From Thermosipho africanus Ob7 (GTDB lineage: Bacteria; Thermotogota; Thermotogae; Thermotogales; Fervidobacteriaceae): a stretch of DNA of 64,000 bases. Shown here in pieces: positions 15,653 to 25,039 of this stretch (position 1 is its first letter; every line of letters starts with the position of its first letter). The DNA lies in assembly GCF_003351105.1 (NCBI RefSeq), contig NZ_NKRG01000008.1, positions 20,506 through 84,505 on the forward strand. The letters run 5' to 3'. The translations under genes were made by a program, and so were the position numbers. The notes below the pieces were generated by a model that had not been told where the DNA came from, did not search any database, and saw nothing but the letters and a program-made list of their open reading frames with translations.

Positions 15653-17125
15653 ATGTTTAGATTTTATTTAAAATACTTTTTGATAGCTTTTATCATATTT
15701 GCATTTTTTCCCATATCCTTTTATTATTTATCATATCCTAAAGGAGTAAAAATAGTAAAGGCGGAGAATGGAATTTCTCTTCCGATTTCTTCAACTCTAA
15801 ATTCAAGAAGGACATTCCATTTGAAATTTCAAATTCCAAATGGATATAGTTATGTATATTTCCCATATGTTGATTGTTCATATATTAAAGTCTATTCTTC
15901 AGGGAAATTAATTGGAAAATATGGATTTAACGATAGAAATGCGCATTCTTGGTTTGTGCCGATGTTGTTTGAGATTCCAAATAATATAAATAGCTTGGAA
16001 GTTGAAATTAGCGGAGTTTATTCAATAGGGCTTGATAGTTTTTATTTGATAAAAGAGGGTGAAAGAAAAAAATATGTCTTTTTAAGATTTTTAACGGATA
16101 ATTTAATAAATATATCGATAGGTCTTGTGTTAACTCTTGGTATACTGCTTTTAATGCTTTCGAAAAACGCAAATTTTTTGCGAAAAAATGCATATGTTTA
16201 TTTTGGGCTCTCGAGTATTTTTGCAACGGTCTGGCTTTTTGATTTGTTGTCATTTGAAAGTTTTTGGTTTCCATTAAGGAAAATATTTGTATCAACTGCA
16301 TATTTTTCGCTTTTATTAATAATAGTTGGATTTGAGGTTTATAATTTTTCAAAGGTAAGTAAAATTGCAAAAATTGTGTCAATTTTGAATTTTGCTGCGG
16401 GAGTTTCTGTGTTGCTAACATTTTCCGATTATCAGCTAAAGTTAGTTTCAACATATGTATCTCCTCTTTTAATACTTGATTCTTTGTATTTAGTATATAT
16501 AACTTTTAGAGCGTATATACCTCTTGATATGATTTTTTCATCATTTTTTGCAATAACTGTATCTCACGATGCTCTAGTTATGATTTTAAATGTGCCGGCT
16601 AGATTTTTTTCTCCATACGGTGTAATAGCTATATATTTAAGTTTTGTGTTTAACATTCTTTTTGAATATAAAGAAAAATCTACGGAGGTAAATATATTAT
16701 ACGCACAGAGTATTATAGACAAATTAACTGGTGCATACAACCGGGGAGTTTTAAATAGTAACTTTTTGAAAAAAGGAGATGTATTGGTTTTTGTTGATCT
16801 AAATAAATTTAAGCAAATCAATGACACGCTGGGGCATGATGTTGGAGATAAGGTATTACAAAAACTTTCAAGTATAATTAAGTCATATATTAGCTCTTCA
16901 GATCTTCTTGTTAGAATGGGTGGAGATGAGTTTTTAGTTGTTTTGAAAAACAAAGATGAGAGTATAGCAAAAGATTTAATGAAAAAAATTCTTGAAGAGT
17001 TTAAAAAATCCTTTGAGTTTTCACCAACATTTTCATGGGGTATTTCAAAGATTGAAGATAATAATATAGACAACGCTATTAGAAAAGCAGATGATTTAAT
17101 GTATAAAATGAAAAGGGGAAAATAG
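15653..17125 (+). CDS. 7TM-type membrane sensor with GGDEF domain (diguanylate cyclase)
   Basis: The N-terminus has one membrane segment (about residues 5-27), an extracellular beta-rich domain (about 30-170) and then seven hydrophobic segments (about 175-340), the 7TMR-DISM layout. The C-terminal GGDEF domain (about 350-490) has DKLTGAYNRG, DLNKFKQINDTLGHDVGD and the intact active-site motif MGGDEF, so it should make cyclic di-GMP. No RxxD product-inhibition site is obvious. ATG at 15653 is used because GGGAGG lies 10 bases upstream; the GTG at 15635 overlaps that site. It is a single gene convergent with the DUF4130 gene, with no intergenic space. Confidence 0.9.
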   Translation: MFRFYLKYFLIAFIIFAFFPISFYYLSYPKGVKIVKAENGISLPISSTLNSRRTFHLKFQIPNGYSYVYFPYVDCSYIKVYSSGKLIGKYGFNDRNAHSWFVPMLFEIPNNINSLEVEISGVYSIGLDSFYLIKEGERKKYVFLRFLTDNLINISIGLVLTLGILLLMLSKNANFLRKNAYVYFGLSSIFATVWLFDLLSFESFWFPLRKIFVSTAYFSLLLIIVGFEVYNFSKVSKIAKIVSILNFAAGVSVLLTFSDYQLKLVSTYVSPLLILDSLYLVYITFRAYIPLDMIFSSFFAITVSHDALVMILNVPARFFSPYGVIAIYLSFVFNILFEYKEKSTEVNILYAQSIIDKLTGAYNRGVLNSNFLKKGDVLVFVDLNKFKQINDTLGHDVGDKVLQKLSSIIKSYISSSDLLVRMGGDEFLVVLKNKDESIAKDLMKKILEEFKKSFEFSPTFSWGISKIEDNNIDNAIRKADDLMYKMKRGK

Positions 17126-17698
17126 TTATGCGGTAATACTTTTTTGATATATATTCCAAAGATGCAGAGCAGGATCGTAGCTTTTTACAAAAAGATTTAC
17201 TCTATTTTCTTTTAATACTTTTCTTGTTCGGTTATTATAACTAATAACGATATTTCTTTTTTCATCGTATATAATGAATTTTTCATTTTTTAGTCTTTCA
17301 AGAAAGTATAAAAATAAAAGATCTATTATATTCGAGTTAGAGGAAAATGAAGATATAAATACTCCGTTGTGTTCTAAAAAGTAGAGCTTTCTTTTAATTT
17401 TTTCAAATTCAGTCAATACATCTTTAGAAATTTTTCTAAGAGTTTTTTCTAAAAAGGTATTTTTTGTAATAACATATTTTATAATTAGCGATTCAATATT
17501 TTTTATTTCAGAAAGAAATGGTAGAAAAATATAACTGTCGTGTATGAATTTTTTAGTAAATTCTATTTCAGAAAGATCGATAAGAATTGATATTTTCCTT
17601 TCTTTTTTTAAGACAAAATCTGGTATTATGTTGTTTTTATAGCAAAATTGAATTAGTTTAAGCAGTCCATTAAAGGTTCCATCATATGATACCATCAT
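17126..17698 (-). CDS. DUF4130-type probable DNA-metabolism protein
   Basis: The 190-residue protein begins with VSYDGTFNGLLKLIQFCY, the opening of DUF4130 proteins, and ends with YDPALHLWNIYQKS. In many bacteria this family is fused to a uracil-DNA-glycosylase-like domain and is always near a radical-SAM partner. Here the glycosylase domain is missing and the protein is shorter and more divergent than usual. It starts immediately after the stop of its radical-SAM partner, so the two are co-transcribed. A role in DNA repair or base modification is suggested by the family only. Confidence 0.7.
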   Translation of the reverse strand: MMVSYDGTFNGLLKLIQFCYKNNIIPDFVLKKERKISILIDLSEIEFTKKFIHDSYIFLPFLSEIKNIESLIIKYVITKNTFLEKTLRKISKDVLTEFEKIKRKLYFLEHNGVFISSFSSNSNIIDLLFLYFLERLKNEKFIIYDEKRNIVISYNNRTRKVLKENRVNLFVKSYDPALHLWNIYQKSITA

Positions 17699-18859
17699 TT
17701 ACAAATCCCACCCATTTTTAGAAAATTCAAATAAGGGCATATAAGTCTTTGAAGTTTTAAAGTTTTTTCCTTTAATAGAGATGAAGTCCTTTGCTTTTTT
17801 TAGAGAAATTCCTGCCTTTTTTAGAGTGTCAAAGTTAAGTATTCCATGTTTTCTGAGCATGATTATTTTTTGAGCAGATTTAAGGCCAATCCCGGGGATC
17901 CTTATTAATTCGTCAAATGTTGCTTTGGATATATCTATTGGAAAGAATTCTGGATGTTTTAGGGCCCACAAAGATTTTGGATCGATATTTAAATCAAGAT
18001 TTTCAGAATTATCAAAAATTTCTTCTATAGAGTAATTGTAGAACCTTATGAGAAAATCTGTTTGGTACAATCTGTGCTCTCTTAAAGAATTTTCACTCCT
18101 TTGTGGAAGCCTTTTATCTTTGTTTATGGCTATATACCCTGAATAATACACCCTTTTAAGTTTATATATTTTATAGAGTTTGCTTGAAAATTCTATAATT
18201 TTTTTATCTGATTCGTTAGTTGCCCCAACTATTATCTGTGTTGTTTGTCCCAAAGGAGAATAAGGCTTTACATGTGAATATTTCTTTTTTTCTTCGATGT
18301 ATTGAAGATATTTAATTGCGGAAGTTTGTAATGGTTTTTGTATTGCTTCTGGCTTTTTTTCAGGTGTAAGATTAAAAAATGCATCTTTTTTTAAAAATTC
18401 TACATTTATACTTACCCTGTCTGCGTACATTCCAGCCTTTTCAACTAATGTATCGTCTGCTCCTGGAACTATTTTTAAGTGAATGTAACCAGGAAATTTT
18501 TCTTCTTCTCTTAGTTTCTTTGCAACATTTACCAATTGCTCCATAGTATAGTTTGGATCCTTTATTATAGCCGAACTTAAAAAAAGACCTTCTATGTAAT
18601 TTCTTTTGTAAAAATCCACAGTTAGTTTTACAACTTCATCCACCGTAAAACTTGCACGTTTTATGTTATTTGATTTTCGGTTTATACAATATGCACAATC
18701 GTATATGCATGCATTTGAAAATAGTATTTTTAATATAGGAACATACCTGCCATTTGCTACGCTGTAGTACACAAAATCTTTTTTTCTCTTCCCAAAAGAG
18801 CATGAAACATCGTATTTTGCAGCAGCAGAAAGAATACTTAGTTTTTCCTCAAGTGTCAT
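17699..18859 (-). CDS. Radical SAM protein linked to DNA modification/repair, with helix-hairpin-helix tail
   Basis: The cluster motif CIYDCAYC (C-x3-C-x2-C, about residue 51) marks a radical SAM enzyme. The middle has IKIVPG and NVEFL strands of the partial TIM barrel. The C-terminal region (about 310-350) has IPGIGLKSAQKIIMLRKHG, a helix-hairpin-helix DNA-binding motif. This layout, with a DUF4130 neighbour, matches the family described as putative DNA modification/repair radical SAM proteins. The substrate is unknown. It is 386 residues and heads the two-gene operon. Confidence 0.85.
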   Translation of the reverse strand: MTLEEKLSILSAAAKYDVSCSFGKRKKDFVYYSVANGRYVPILKILFSNACIYDCAYCINRKSNNIKRASFTVDEVVKLTVDFYKRNYIEGLFLSSAIIKDPNYTMEQLVNVAKKLREEEKFPGYIHLKIVPGADDTLVEKAGMYADRVSINVEFLKKDAFFNLTPEKKPEAIQKPLQTSAIKYLQYIEEKKKYSHVKPYSPLGQTTQIIVGATNESDKKIIEFSSKLYKIYKLKRVYYSGYIAINKDKRLPQRSENSLREHRLYQTDFLIRFYNYSIEEIFDNSENLDLNIDPKSLWALKHPEFFPIDISKATFDELIRIPGIGLKSAQKIIMLRKHGILNFDTLKKAGISLKKAKDFISIKGKNFKTSKTYMPLFEFSKNGWDL

Positions 18860-18986
18860 ATCAACCCCTCCAAGTATACGTTTGTATATATTATATCATG
18901 AAAAAATGTATTTTTCAAAATTTTGAGTAATCTTGAGGTATAAAGTTATATAAAATTTTGTTTTTTTATATAAAAATATATAAAAA

Positions 18987-19046
18987 TTGTATAAGAATTG
19001 AATTTTATGTATTTTTCCCTTAGAGTTAAATAGTCAAAAATGACTA
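18987..19046 (+). promoter_or_regulatory. Candidate promoter and small inverted repeat before the deiminase gene
   Basis: TTGTAT (18987-18992) and TATTTT (19010-19015) are 17 bases apart and could form a weak promoter. A perfect repeat TAGTCA-AAAA-TGACTA (19031-19046) lies just before the GGGAGGG site of the next gene. It could be an operator or a hairpin affecting translation. Confidence 0.35.
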
Positions 19047-19060
19047 TGGGAGGGATTTTT

Positions 19061-20149
19061 ATGAAAAAGATTTTGTTATTCCTTTTGTATTTCAATTTTT
19101 TGTTAACTTACGCTGAAGGGATTTACAAATTTCCAGCAGAATATTTTAAACATGAAACTACATGGCTTGTTTGGCCTCATGAACACACATATGGAGAAAA
19201 GTATAGAGATGAACTTGAGCCAATATGGATTGAGATGGCAAAGCATTTAAGTTTTTCAGAGAAAGTATGCATTATTGTATACGATAGAAATGAAAAGTAT
19301 AGAGTGTCAAAGATTTTAGAAAGGTCTAAAGCAAATATGGAAAATGTAAGGTTTTTTGTATATAAAACAGATGATGTGTGGATAAGGGATACTGGGCCTT
19401 TTTTTGTATACGATGAAAATAAAAATTTAGTGGTATTAAATTTTGGATTTAATGGCTGGGGAGGGAAAGTACCATATAATAGAGATAAAAACTTAAAAAA
19501 ATTTATAGGAAAATTATTAAATTTGGAAATAATTAATCTTAAAGATATTGTTCTTGAAGGAGGTGCTGTGGAATTGGGAGACGATGGTACATGTTTATTA
19601 ACCAAAAGTGCTATTTTAAATAAAAATAGAAACCCGAATTTGTCAGTTGAAGAGTTAAAGTTCTATTTAAATAAATATCTTGGAGCAAGTAAGTTTGTAG
19701 TTTTAGAAGGAGTTAAAGGAATTGACATCACTGATTTTCACATTGATGGTTTTGCAAAAGTTTATAAGGATAAGATAATAACGATGAAAAGAGAAGAACT
19801 AATAGAATGGGGACTTTCAGAAAGTGATATAGAAATTTTATATTCTGCGAAAAATAACAAAGGAAAGAAATTTGATTTTGTTTTTTTACCACTTACAAAA
19901 AATAATGTGACTTTGAAAAATGGAAAAAACTTGAGGTATAAAGGTTCATATGTAAATTTTTATATTGCAAATAAAGTTGTTTTAGTACCAGTATATAATG
20001 ATCCAAATGATAGCGTTGCTTTAAGAATACTTGAAAATATTTTTCCTAAAAGAAAAGTTGTAGGTATCGATGTTAGAGAATTATATAAATATGGAGGTAT
20101 GATACATTGTGTTACAATTCAACAGCCAAAAATGGTAGAATATAATTAA
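19061..20149 (+). CDS. Agmatine deiminase-family (PAD-like) protein with signal peptide
   Basis: Members hydrolyse guanidino groups, agmatine to N-carbamoylputrescine being the best known case. The mature part shows TWLVWPHEHTYG, WIRDTGPFFVYD, VLEGGAVE, DFHIDGFAKV and the catalytic Cys in GGMIHCVTIQQP, so the guanidinium-hydrolase set is complete. Unlike cytosolic agmatine deiminases it starts with a signal peptide (about residues 1-19, ending near LTYAEG), so it probably works in the periplasm. ATG at 19061 follows GGGAGGG; the upstream ATG at 19040 would read through that site. The galactosidase gene follows after 20 bases. Peptidylarginine deiminases share this fold, so the substrate is open. 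Confidence 0.82.
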   Translation: MKKILLFLLYFNFLLTYAEGIYKFPAEYFKHETTWLVWPHEHTYGEKYRDELEPIWIEMAKHLSFSEKVCIIVYDRNEKYRVSKILERSKANMENVRFFVYKTDDVWIRDTGPFFVYDENKNLVVLNFGFNGWGGKVPYNRDKNLKKFIGKLLNLEIINLKDIVLEGGAVELGDDGTCLLTKSAILNKNRNPNLSVEELKFYLNKYLGASKFVVLEGVKGIDITDFHIDGFAKVYKDKIITMKREELIEWGLSESDIEILYSAKNNKGKKFDFVFLPLTKNNVTLKNGKNLRYKGSYVNFYIANKVVLVPVYNDPNDSVALRILENIFPKRKVVGIDVRELYKYGGMIHCVTIQQPKMVEYN

Positions 20150-20169
20150 ACTATATTTGGAGGGATTGT

Positions 20170-21696
20170 ATGGAAATAATTAAAGAACTTAAAAATGGAA
20201 AGATACTATCAAAGAAAATCAAAGGAAAGCCTGGAAAAGTTAAAGTATTTGAGGAAGAATTAAATGATAATTATATTTTGATCAATAACTGGCAAAGTTG
20301 GGGACCAACAAAGGTTATACCTAAGGATTTTAAACTTAATATTTCAAAAGATTTTCTTGAAAAAGCAAGGTTTTCACCTAATCCAAATCCTGAGTTATTA
20401 CTAGATTATATTGTTAGTGACTATTTTATTGCTACGAAAGATAAATTATACGGTTTTTTGTCATCAAAGATCGGCCATCCTTATTTTTTGATAAAGGATG
20501 GAAAAATAGAAGGGTATATCGATTATTTTGAAGAAGAATTTGAAGATTATACTGAAACAGAACCACTAGTTGTTTTGAGTGGAAATATTGATATGCTTTT
20601 GAGAGAGTATGGAGAACTCCTTAGAGATTATAACAAACCACAATTTAAGGAATGGAATCCTGTAGGTTGGTCAAGTTGGTATTATTATTTTGAAAAACTT
20701 ACTTGGAATGATGTTTTGAAAAATCTTGAACTTGCTAAAAATTATCCATTTGAAGTTTTTCAAATAGATGATTCTTGGCAAAAAGACATAGGAGATTGGC
20801 AGCCAAAAGAAAGTTTCCCATCGTTAAAAGAAATGGCAGAGACTATAAAGAAATTTGGATTTGTTCCTGGAATATGGCTTGCTCCATTTAGTGTATCTGA
20901 AACTTCAAGCATTTTTAAAGAGCACAAAGATTGGCTTGTAAAAGATGATGATGGAAATCCAAAGGTAGCGTATCAAAATTGGGGAAAAAATATCTACGCA
21001 CTTGATCTGAGTAATCCAGAAGTTTTAGATTTTGTTGAAACTCTTTTTAAAGTTCTAAAAGATTCAAGATTTGAATATTTTAAAATAGATTTCTTATTTG
21101 CAGGTGCAATTCCTGGAAAAAGATATCAAAATATATCCCCCATTCGTGCATATAGGCTTGGAATGGAAAAAATAAGGAAAACGGTAAATGACAATTTCAT
21201 CCTTGGGTGTGGAGCTCCTCTTCTTCCGTCAATCGGTTATGTTGATGGAATGAGAATTGGTCCTGATACAGCACCTTATTATGATCCAAAAATTCCGGAT
21301 AATTTAGGACCAAATGCATATAGCGCGCTTCGCAATACAATAACAAGGTATTTTATGAACAAAAAACTTTGGTGGAATGATCCAGATTGTTTGCTTCTTA
21401 GAAAAACGGAGACGAATCTTACAACAAATCAAAAAAAGATGTTTGCAATAACAGCGGGAATGCTTGATAACATGATACTTGTAAGTGATGATCTAGAACT
21501 TGAACTAGATGATTTTCTCATTCCGACAGCTTTAAAATTAAAAGATGGAGAATATTTTGTAGAAGGCATTATGGACAAGGCATTTACTATTTATACAAAA
21601 AATGAAAAAGTTGGAGAAGTTAAATTTAGAATTTGTCTTGAAACAGAAAAATCTGAGTATTATCCAGATAAAGATTTCTTAAAGGGTAAAAAATAA
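20170..21696 (+). CDS. galA: Alpha-galactosidase, glycoside hydrolase family 36
   Basis: The 508-residue protein matches Thermotoga-type GH36 enzymes: WNPVGWSSWYYYFEKLTW, FQIDDSWQKDIGDWQP, the nucleophile region YFKIDFLFAGAIPG, and the acid/base region MRIGPDTAPYYDP. There is no signal peptide, so it acts in the cytoplasm on imported galactosides such as melibiose or raffinose. The N-terminal beta domain (about residues 1-160) is shorter than in mesophilic GH36 enzymes. GGAGG precedes the ATG. It ends at a palindromic terminator. No galactoside transporter is in the window. Confidence 0.9.
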   Translation: MEIIKELKNGKILSKKIKGKPGKVKVFEEELNDNYILINNWQSWGPTKVIPKDFKLNISKDFLEKARFSPNPNPELLLDYIVSDYFIATKDKLYGFLSSKIGHPYFLIKDGKIEGYIDYFEEEFEDYTETEPLVVLSGNIDMLLREYGELLRDYNKPQFKEWNPVGWSSWYYYFEKLTWNDVLKNLELAKNYPFEVFQIDDSWQKDIGDWQPKESFPSLKEMAETIKKFGFVPGIWLAPFSVSETSSIFKEHKDWLVKDDDGNPKVAYQNWGKNIYALDLSNPEVLDFVETLFKVLKDSRFEYFKIDFLFAGAIPGKRYQNISPIRAYRLGMEKIRKTVNDNFILGCGAPLLPSIGYVDGMRIGPDTAPYYDPKIPDNLGPNAYSALRNTITRYFMNKKLWWNDPDCLLLRKTETNLTTNQKKMFAITAGMLDNMILVSDDLELELDDFLIPTALKLKDGEYFVEGIMDKAFTIYTKNEKVGEVKFRICLETEKSEYYPDKDFLKGKK

Positions 21697-21698
21697 GA

Positions 21699-21720
21699 AT
21701 GCGTCCCAGCTGGGACGCAT
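21699..21720. terminator. Palindromic bidirectional terminator between galA and glyA
   Basis: A perfect 22-base palindrome, arms ATGCGTCCCAG and CTGGGACGCAT, lies between the convergent genes, just past both stop codons. The flanks are AT-rich rather than pure T runs. Confidence 0.7.
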
Positions 21721-21727
21721 CTATTTA

Positions 21728-23002
21728 TTATAACTTAATTTTTCCTTCATAAAGTGGGAATCTAGTGCAGAGATCTTTTACCTTCTTTTGTGTTTTTTCA
21801 ATGATTTCTTCATCTACATTTCCTTCTTCGTCTTTTACATGTTTTAGTACATCTACAATAAGTTCTGCTATTTCTTCCATTTCAGATTCCTTCATTCCTC
21901 TTGTTGTAAGTGCTGGTGTTCCAAGTCTTATACCACTTGCAATAAATGGAGATCTTGTTTCATTTGGAATGGTGTTTTTGTTTACTGTAATGTGGCATTT
22001 TCCAAGTGCAATTTCTGCAGCTTTTCCAGTAACATTTAGTGGGTTAAGATCAACGAGCATTAAGTGAGTGTCTGTTCCACCTGAAACAATCCTCAAGCCT
22101 CTTTTTTCAAGTTCTGCTGCAAGTGTTTTCGCGTTCTTTACAACTTGTTTTTGATATTCTTTAAATTCGTCTGTTAATGCTTCTTTGAAACAAACAGCTT
22201 TTGCAGCAATTACATGCATTAATGGTCCACCCTGAATTCCAGGGAATATTGATTTATTTATTGCTTTGTACAATTCTTTATCATTGGTTAATATCATACC
22301 ACCTCTTGGACCTCTCAATGTTTTGTGAGTAGTACTTGTTACTATGTGAGCATATTCTGCAGGATTTGGATAAATTCCTGCTGCAACAAGACCAGCAAAA
22401 TGTGCCATATCTACGATGAGATATGCTCCAACTTCATCTGCTATTTCTCTAAATTTTTTAAAGTCAATTATTCTTGAGTAGGCACTTCCTCCGGCAACTA
22501 TAATCTTTGGTTTGTGTTTTAAGGCAAGATCTCTAACCTCATCATAGTCGATTACTTCGGTTTCAGGATTTACACCGTATGGAACGACGTTATATATTCT
22601 TCCAGAAAAGTTTACAGAAGCACCATGGGTGAGGTGACCTCCATGACTTAACGACATTCCCATTATAGTATCTCCTGGTTCGGAAACGGCAAAGTATGCT
22701 CCCATATTTGCTTGTGAGCCTGAATGTGGTTGAACATTTGCGTACTTTACGTTAAACAATTCTTTTGCTCTATCTCTTGCAAGCTTTTCAGCAACATCTA
22801 CCCATTCACAGCCACCGTAGTATCTTCTTCCAGGATATCCTTCTGCATATTTATTAGTTAAAACGCTTCCCATTGCTTCAATTACAGCAAGTGATGCAAA
22901 ATTTTCTGAAGCAATAAGTTCAAGTCCGTATTCTTGTCTTTCCCATTCTTTTAATATAACATCATATATTTCAGGGTCAGTCTTTTTAACGTTTTCCCAC
23001 AT
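21728..23002 (-). CDS. glyA: Serine hydroxymethyltransferase
   Basis: It interconverts serine and glycine with tetrahydrofolate and supplies the methylene-THF used by MetF. Diagnostic parts are [29 protein letters not shown], the [17 protein letters not shown] segment and the PLP lysine in [14 protein letters not shown]. Its 424 residues are full length. The GGAGGG site is 8 bases before the ATG. It is monocistronic. Confidence 0.97.
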   Translation of the reverse strand: MWENVKKTDPEIYDVILKEWERQEYGLELIASENFASLAVIEAMGSVLTNKYAEGYPGRRYYGGCEWVDVAEKLARDRAKELFNVKYANVQPHSGSQANMGAYFAVSEPGDTIMGMSLSHGGHLTHGASVNFSGRIYNVVPYGVNPETEVIDYDEVRDLALKHKPKIIVAGGSAYSRIIDFKKFREIADEVGAYLIVDMAHFAGLVAAGIYPNPAEYAHIVTSTTHKTLRGPRGGMILTNDKELYKAINKSIFPGIQGGPLMHVIAAKAVCFKEALTDEFKEYQKQVVKNAKTLAAELEKRGLRIVSGGTDTHLMLVDLNPLNVTGKAAEIALGKCHITVNKNTIPNETRSPFIASGIRLGTPALTTRGMKESEMEEIAELIVDVLKHVKDEEGNVDEEIIEKTQKKVKDLCTRFPLYEGKIKL

Positions 23003-23319
23003 GAAATATCCCTCCTGTTTATTTTGTATTAGTCATTAATATTCTAACATTAACAATATACTTTAAAAACTATAAAAAACATTGATTAAAAACAAAGAAC
23101 ACAAAAAATCATTTTAAGACAACTTTTATTTTGGTTTTAAAAAGATTTATGATAAAATCTAAATATAAATTTCAATCAAAATTTTAATTTGTCGGTCGAT
23201 AATATAATAAACAGATAATAAACATCTATTTTTAGCTGTTTAGTATATATAAGGTTTTAAAGAAGATGAAAATGTATGTTTTAAACAAAGTGAAAAACAA
23301 CATCAATCTTTTATTAAAT

Positions 23320-23348
23320 TTGATGATAATAAAGTTTTTTGGTAAAAT
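23320..23348 (+). promoter_or_regulatory. Promoter of the pilin-like gene
   Basis: TTGATG (23320-23325) and TAAAAT (23343-23348) are 17 bases apart, with the start codon 44 bases further. The rest of 23003-23319 is AT-rich. It holds a possible TATAAT near 23200 and no gene that I can support. Confidence 0.55.
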
Positions 23349-23391
23349 ATCTTCAGAAAGTTATTTACTAAATTTAAAGGGAGGGGAACAT

Positions 23392-23811
23392 ATGAAAATG
23401 AAAAAAGGTTTTACTTTAGTTGAGCTTTTGATCGTTTTGGCAGTTATTGCCGCATTACTTTCAGTTGCAACACCACTTGCATTAAACGCAGTAAAGAAGG
23501 CAAAAGCAAGTCAGGTAGCACAAAACTTTAGGGCGATAAAGTCTGCGGTAGAAAATTGGTTTAATACTAATAATCCTGATGACCCAACAAGTTTGAATGT
23601 AGATAATGATTTAAAAGGAAAATATCTTAACTCAATTCCAGATGGATTTACAGTATCTGTAGCTGATAGTGGAAGTGGAGTGTACACAGTAACTATTGAA
23701 TATACAAAAAATGATATTGCACTTGCAGATGTTCAAAAAAGTGGAATGCCTGAAGTTACACAAGATGGAAATAATCTTAAATTAACATTTGATCTTCAAA
23801 AGTGGTGGTAA
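23392..23811 (+). CDS. Type IV pilin-like protein
   Basis: The 139-residue product has a class III signal: a short basic leader MKMKKG, then FTLVELLIVLAVIAALLSVA with Glu at mature position 5, which a prepilin peptidase would cut after Gly. The C-terminal part is a small beta-rich head without the usual disulfide pair. ATG at 23392 follows GGGAGGGG; starts further upstream would put a long unconserved stretch before the leader. It has its own promoter and terminator. It may be a pilus subunit or pseudopilin. The assembly genes are not here, although secretin-like genes lie at 3005-5425. Confidence 0.88.
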   Translation: MKMKKGFTLVELLIVLAVIAALLSVATPLALNAVKKAKASQVAQNFRAIKSAVENWFNTNNPDDPTSLNVDNDLKGKYLNSIPDGFTVSVADSGSGVYTVTIEYTKNDIALADVQKSGMPEVTQDGNNLKLTFDLQKWW

Positions 23812-23829
23812 TAAGAAGTTGTTTTTGAC

Positions 23830-23858
23830 AAAAGCCCTCTTAAATGAGGGCTTTTTTC
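23830..23858 (+). terminator. Terminator of the pilin-like gene
   Basis: AAAAGCCCTC and GAGGGCTTTT form a 10-bp stem with a 6-base loop, followed by more T. Confidence 0.85.
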
Positions 23859-23932
23859 TTTGAATATGAAAGAAAATAAGAGAATTTTCTTTTTAATTAG
23901 TTTAGAAAGAATTTTTTGGACTAAAATAAGAC

Positions 23933-23963
23933 TTTACAGATATGGGGATCTTTTTTGTATAAT
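23933..23963 (+). promoter_or_regulatory. Promoter of the GlcNAc operon
   Basis: TTTACA (23933-23938) and TATAAT (23958-23963) are 19 bases apart, slightly wide. The -10 box lies 3 bases before the inverted repeat at 23967. Confidence 0.6.
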
Positions 23964-23966
23964 TAT

Positions 23967-23993
23967 GTTAGTTGATTGAAACAACCAACTAAC
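23967..23993 (+). promoter_or_regulatory. Inverted-repeat operator, probable ROK-regulator site
   Basis: GTTAGTTGATTG and CAACCAACTAAC are complementary except for one position, with AAA between them. The repeat covers the expected transcription start, just before the ROK gene. This is where an autoregulating repressor would bind, with release by a GlcNAc-type sugar expected. Confidence 0.7.
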
Positions 23994-24010
23994 ATAAAGG
24001 GGTAGGTAGA

Positions 24011-25039
24011 ATGATAACAGATTCTTTGAAAAAAATAATAAGCTATAGCTGGAAAAATAAAGTTGTTACTGCAAAGAGTATTTCTCTGGATTTAGGTTTA
24101 GAAAAATCTACTGTGTCGAGAAATATTTCAAAGCTTAGAGAAAAAAATATTTTGATTAAAACAGATGAGTTATCTCCTTCAAATTTGGGAGGAAGAAAAA
24201 CAATTGTTTATTCATTTAACGAAAAATTAGGACACATATTGGGAATTTCTGTAGAGCAAGATGGTATTGAATGTGTAAAAACTGATTTGTTTTCTAATGT
24301 TTTAGATAAAAAAAAGATTGTGCAAAAGATTAATGAAAAAAATATAGCTTTCATTTTAAGAGAAATTGTTAAAGAAAACGAAGATATTCTTGGTGTTGGA
24401 ATTTCTATTCCAGGTATCATTGAAAATAATACGGTAGTTTTTTCTGAAGCCCTTTCTTTAAAAAATTTTAATCTTGAAAATACTCTTTTATTGGACATAC
24501 CAATTTTTGTAGAGAAAGATTCTATTTGTGGTGCAACAAGATATAGTCTTGAAAGTAAAAATATAGTTTATTTCCAATTGTCTGTTCCATATTATGTAAA
24601 TGAACCAGTTGGTTTTGGCGTTGGAATTGTTATTGATGGAAAACCATATTATGGTCACAGCAATTTTTCTGGTGAATACAAGCTTAATAAAAGTATTTAT
24701 AATAAAAAGATTTCATATGAAGAATTTTTGAAAAAATCGGTTTCTTTAGATGAATTTTTTGTGGATATTTCAAAAAAGATAGGACAAATTTCTAGTATTT
24801 TAGATCCAGAAATTGTGGTTATAGGTGGTAATATTACTTTAATTTCAGGTATTGAAAATTTAAGAGATTTTATAGTAGAGCAAGTATATATGTATGAACA
24901 TAGAAAGATGGAAATAGTTATTGAAGATGCTAGGGAATTTGTGAATGCAGAGGGTGCGGCAATAAATGTGTTAAAAAATATGTTTTTAAAAGAAGAAGGA
25001 ATTGAGTATTTCTGTAAGAAGGTGATTTTAAATGAATGA
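24011..25039 (+). CDS. ROK-family transcriptional regulator of the GlcNAc operon
   Basis: An N-terminal winged helix (about residues 1-65, with SISLDLGLEKSTVSRNISKL as recognition part) is joined to a sugar-kinase-like ROK domain (about 75-340). The ROK part has GVGISIPGIIE, a shortened middle and DPEIVVIGGNITLI. The usual zinc-binding Cys cluster is not visible, and the ATP site seems degenerate, so it should sense sugar rather than phosphorylate it. It is the first gene after the palindromic operator and overlaps the GH3 gene by 8 bases. The arrangement is like the nagR-headed cluster of Thermotoga maritima. Confidence 0.85.
   Translation: MITDSLKKIISYSWKNKVVTAKSISLDLGLEKSTVSRNISKLREKNILIKTDELSPSNLGGRKTIVYSFNEKLGHILGISVEQDGIECVKTDLFSNVLDKKKIVQKINEKNIAFILREIVKENEDILGVGISIPGIIENNTVVFSEALSLKNFNLENTLLLDIPIFVEKDSICGATRYSLESKNIVYFQLSVPYYVNEPVGFGVGIVIDGKPYYGHSNFSGEYKLNKSIYNKKISYEEFLKKSVSLDEFFVDISKKIGQISSILDPEIVVIGGNITLISGIENLRDFIVEQVYMYEHRKMEIVIEDAREFVNAEGAAINVLKNMFLKEEGIEYFCKKVILNE

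Noticed and set aside
23190..23210. Sigma28-like -10 (GTCGATAA) upstream of the pilin-like gene
   Set aside because: The matching -35 element is poor, and a better-spaced sigma70-type promoter lies nearer the gene.
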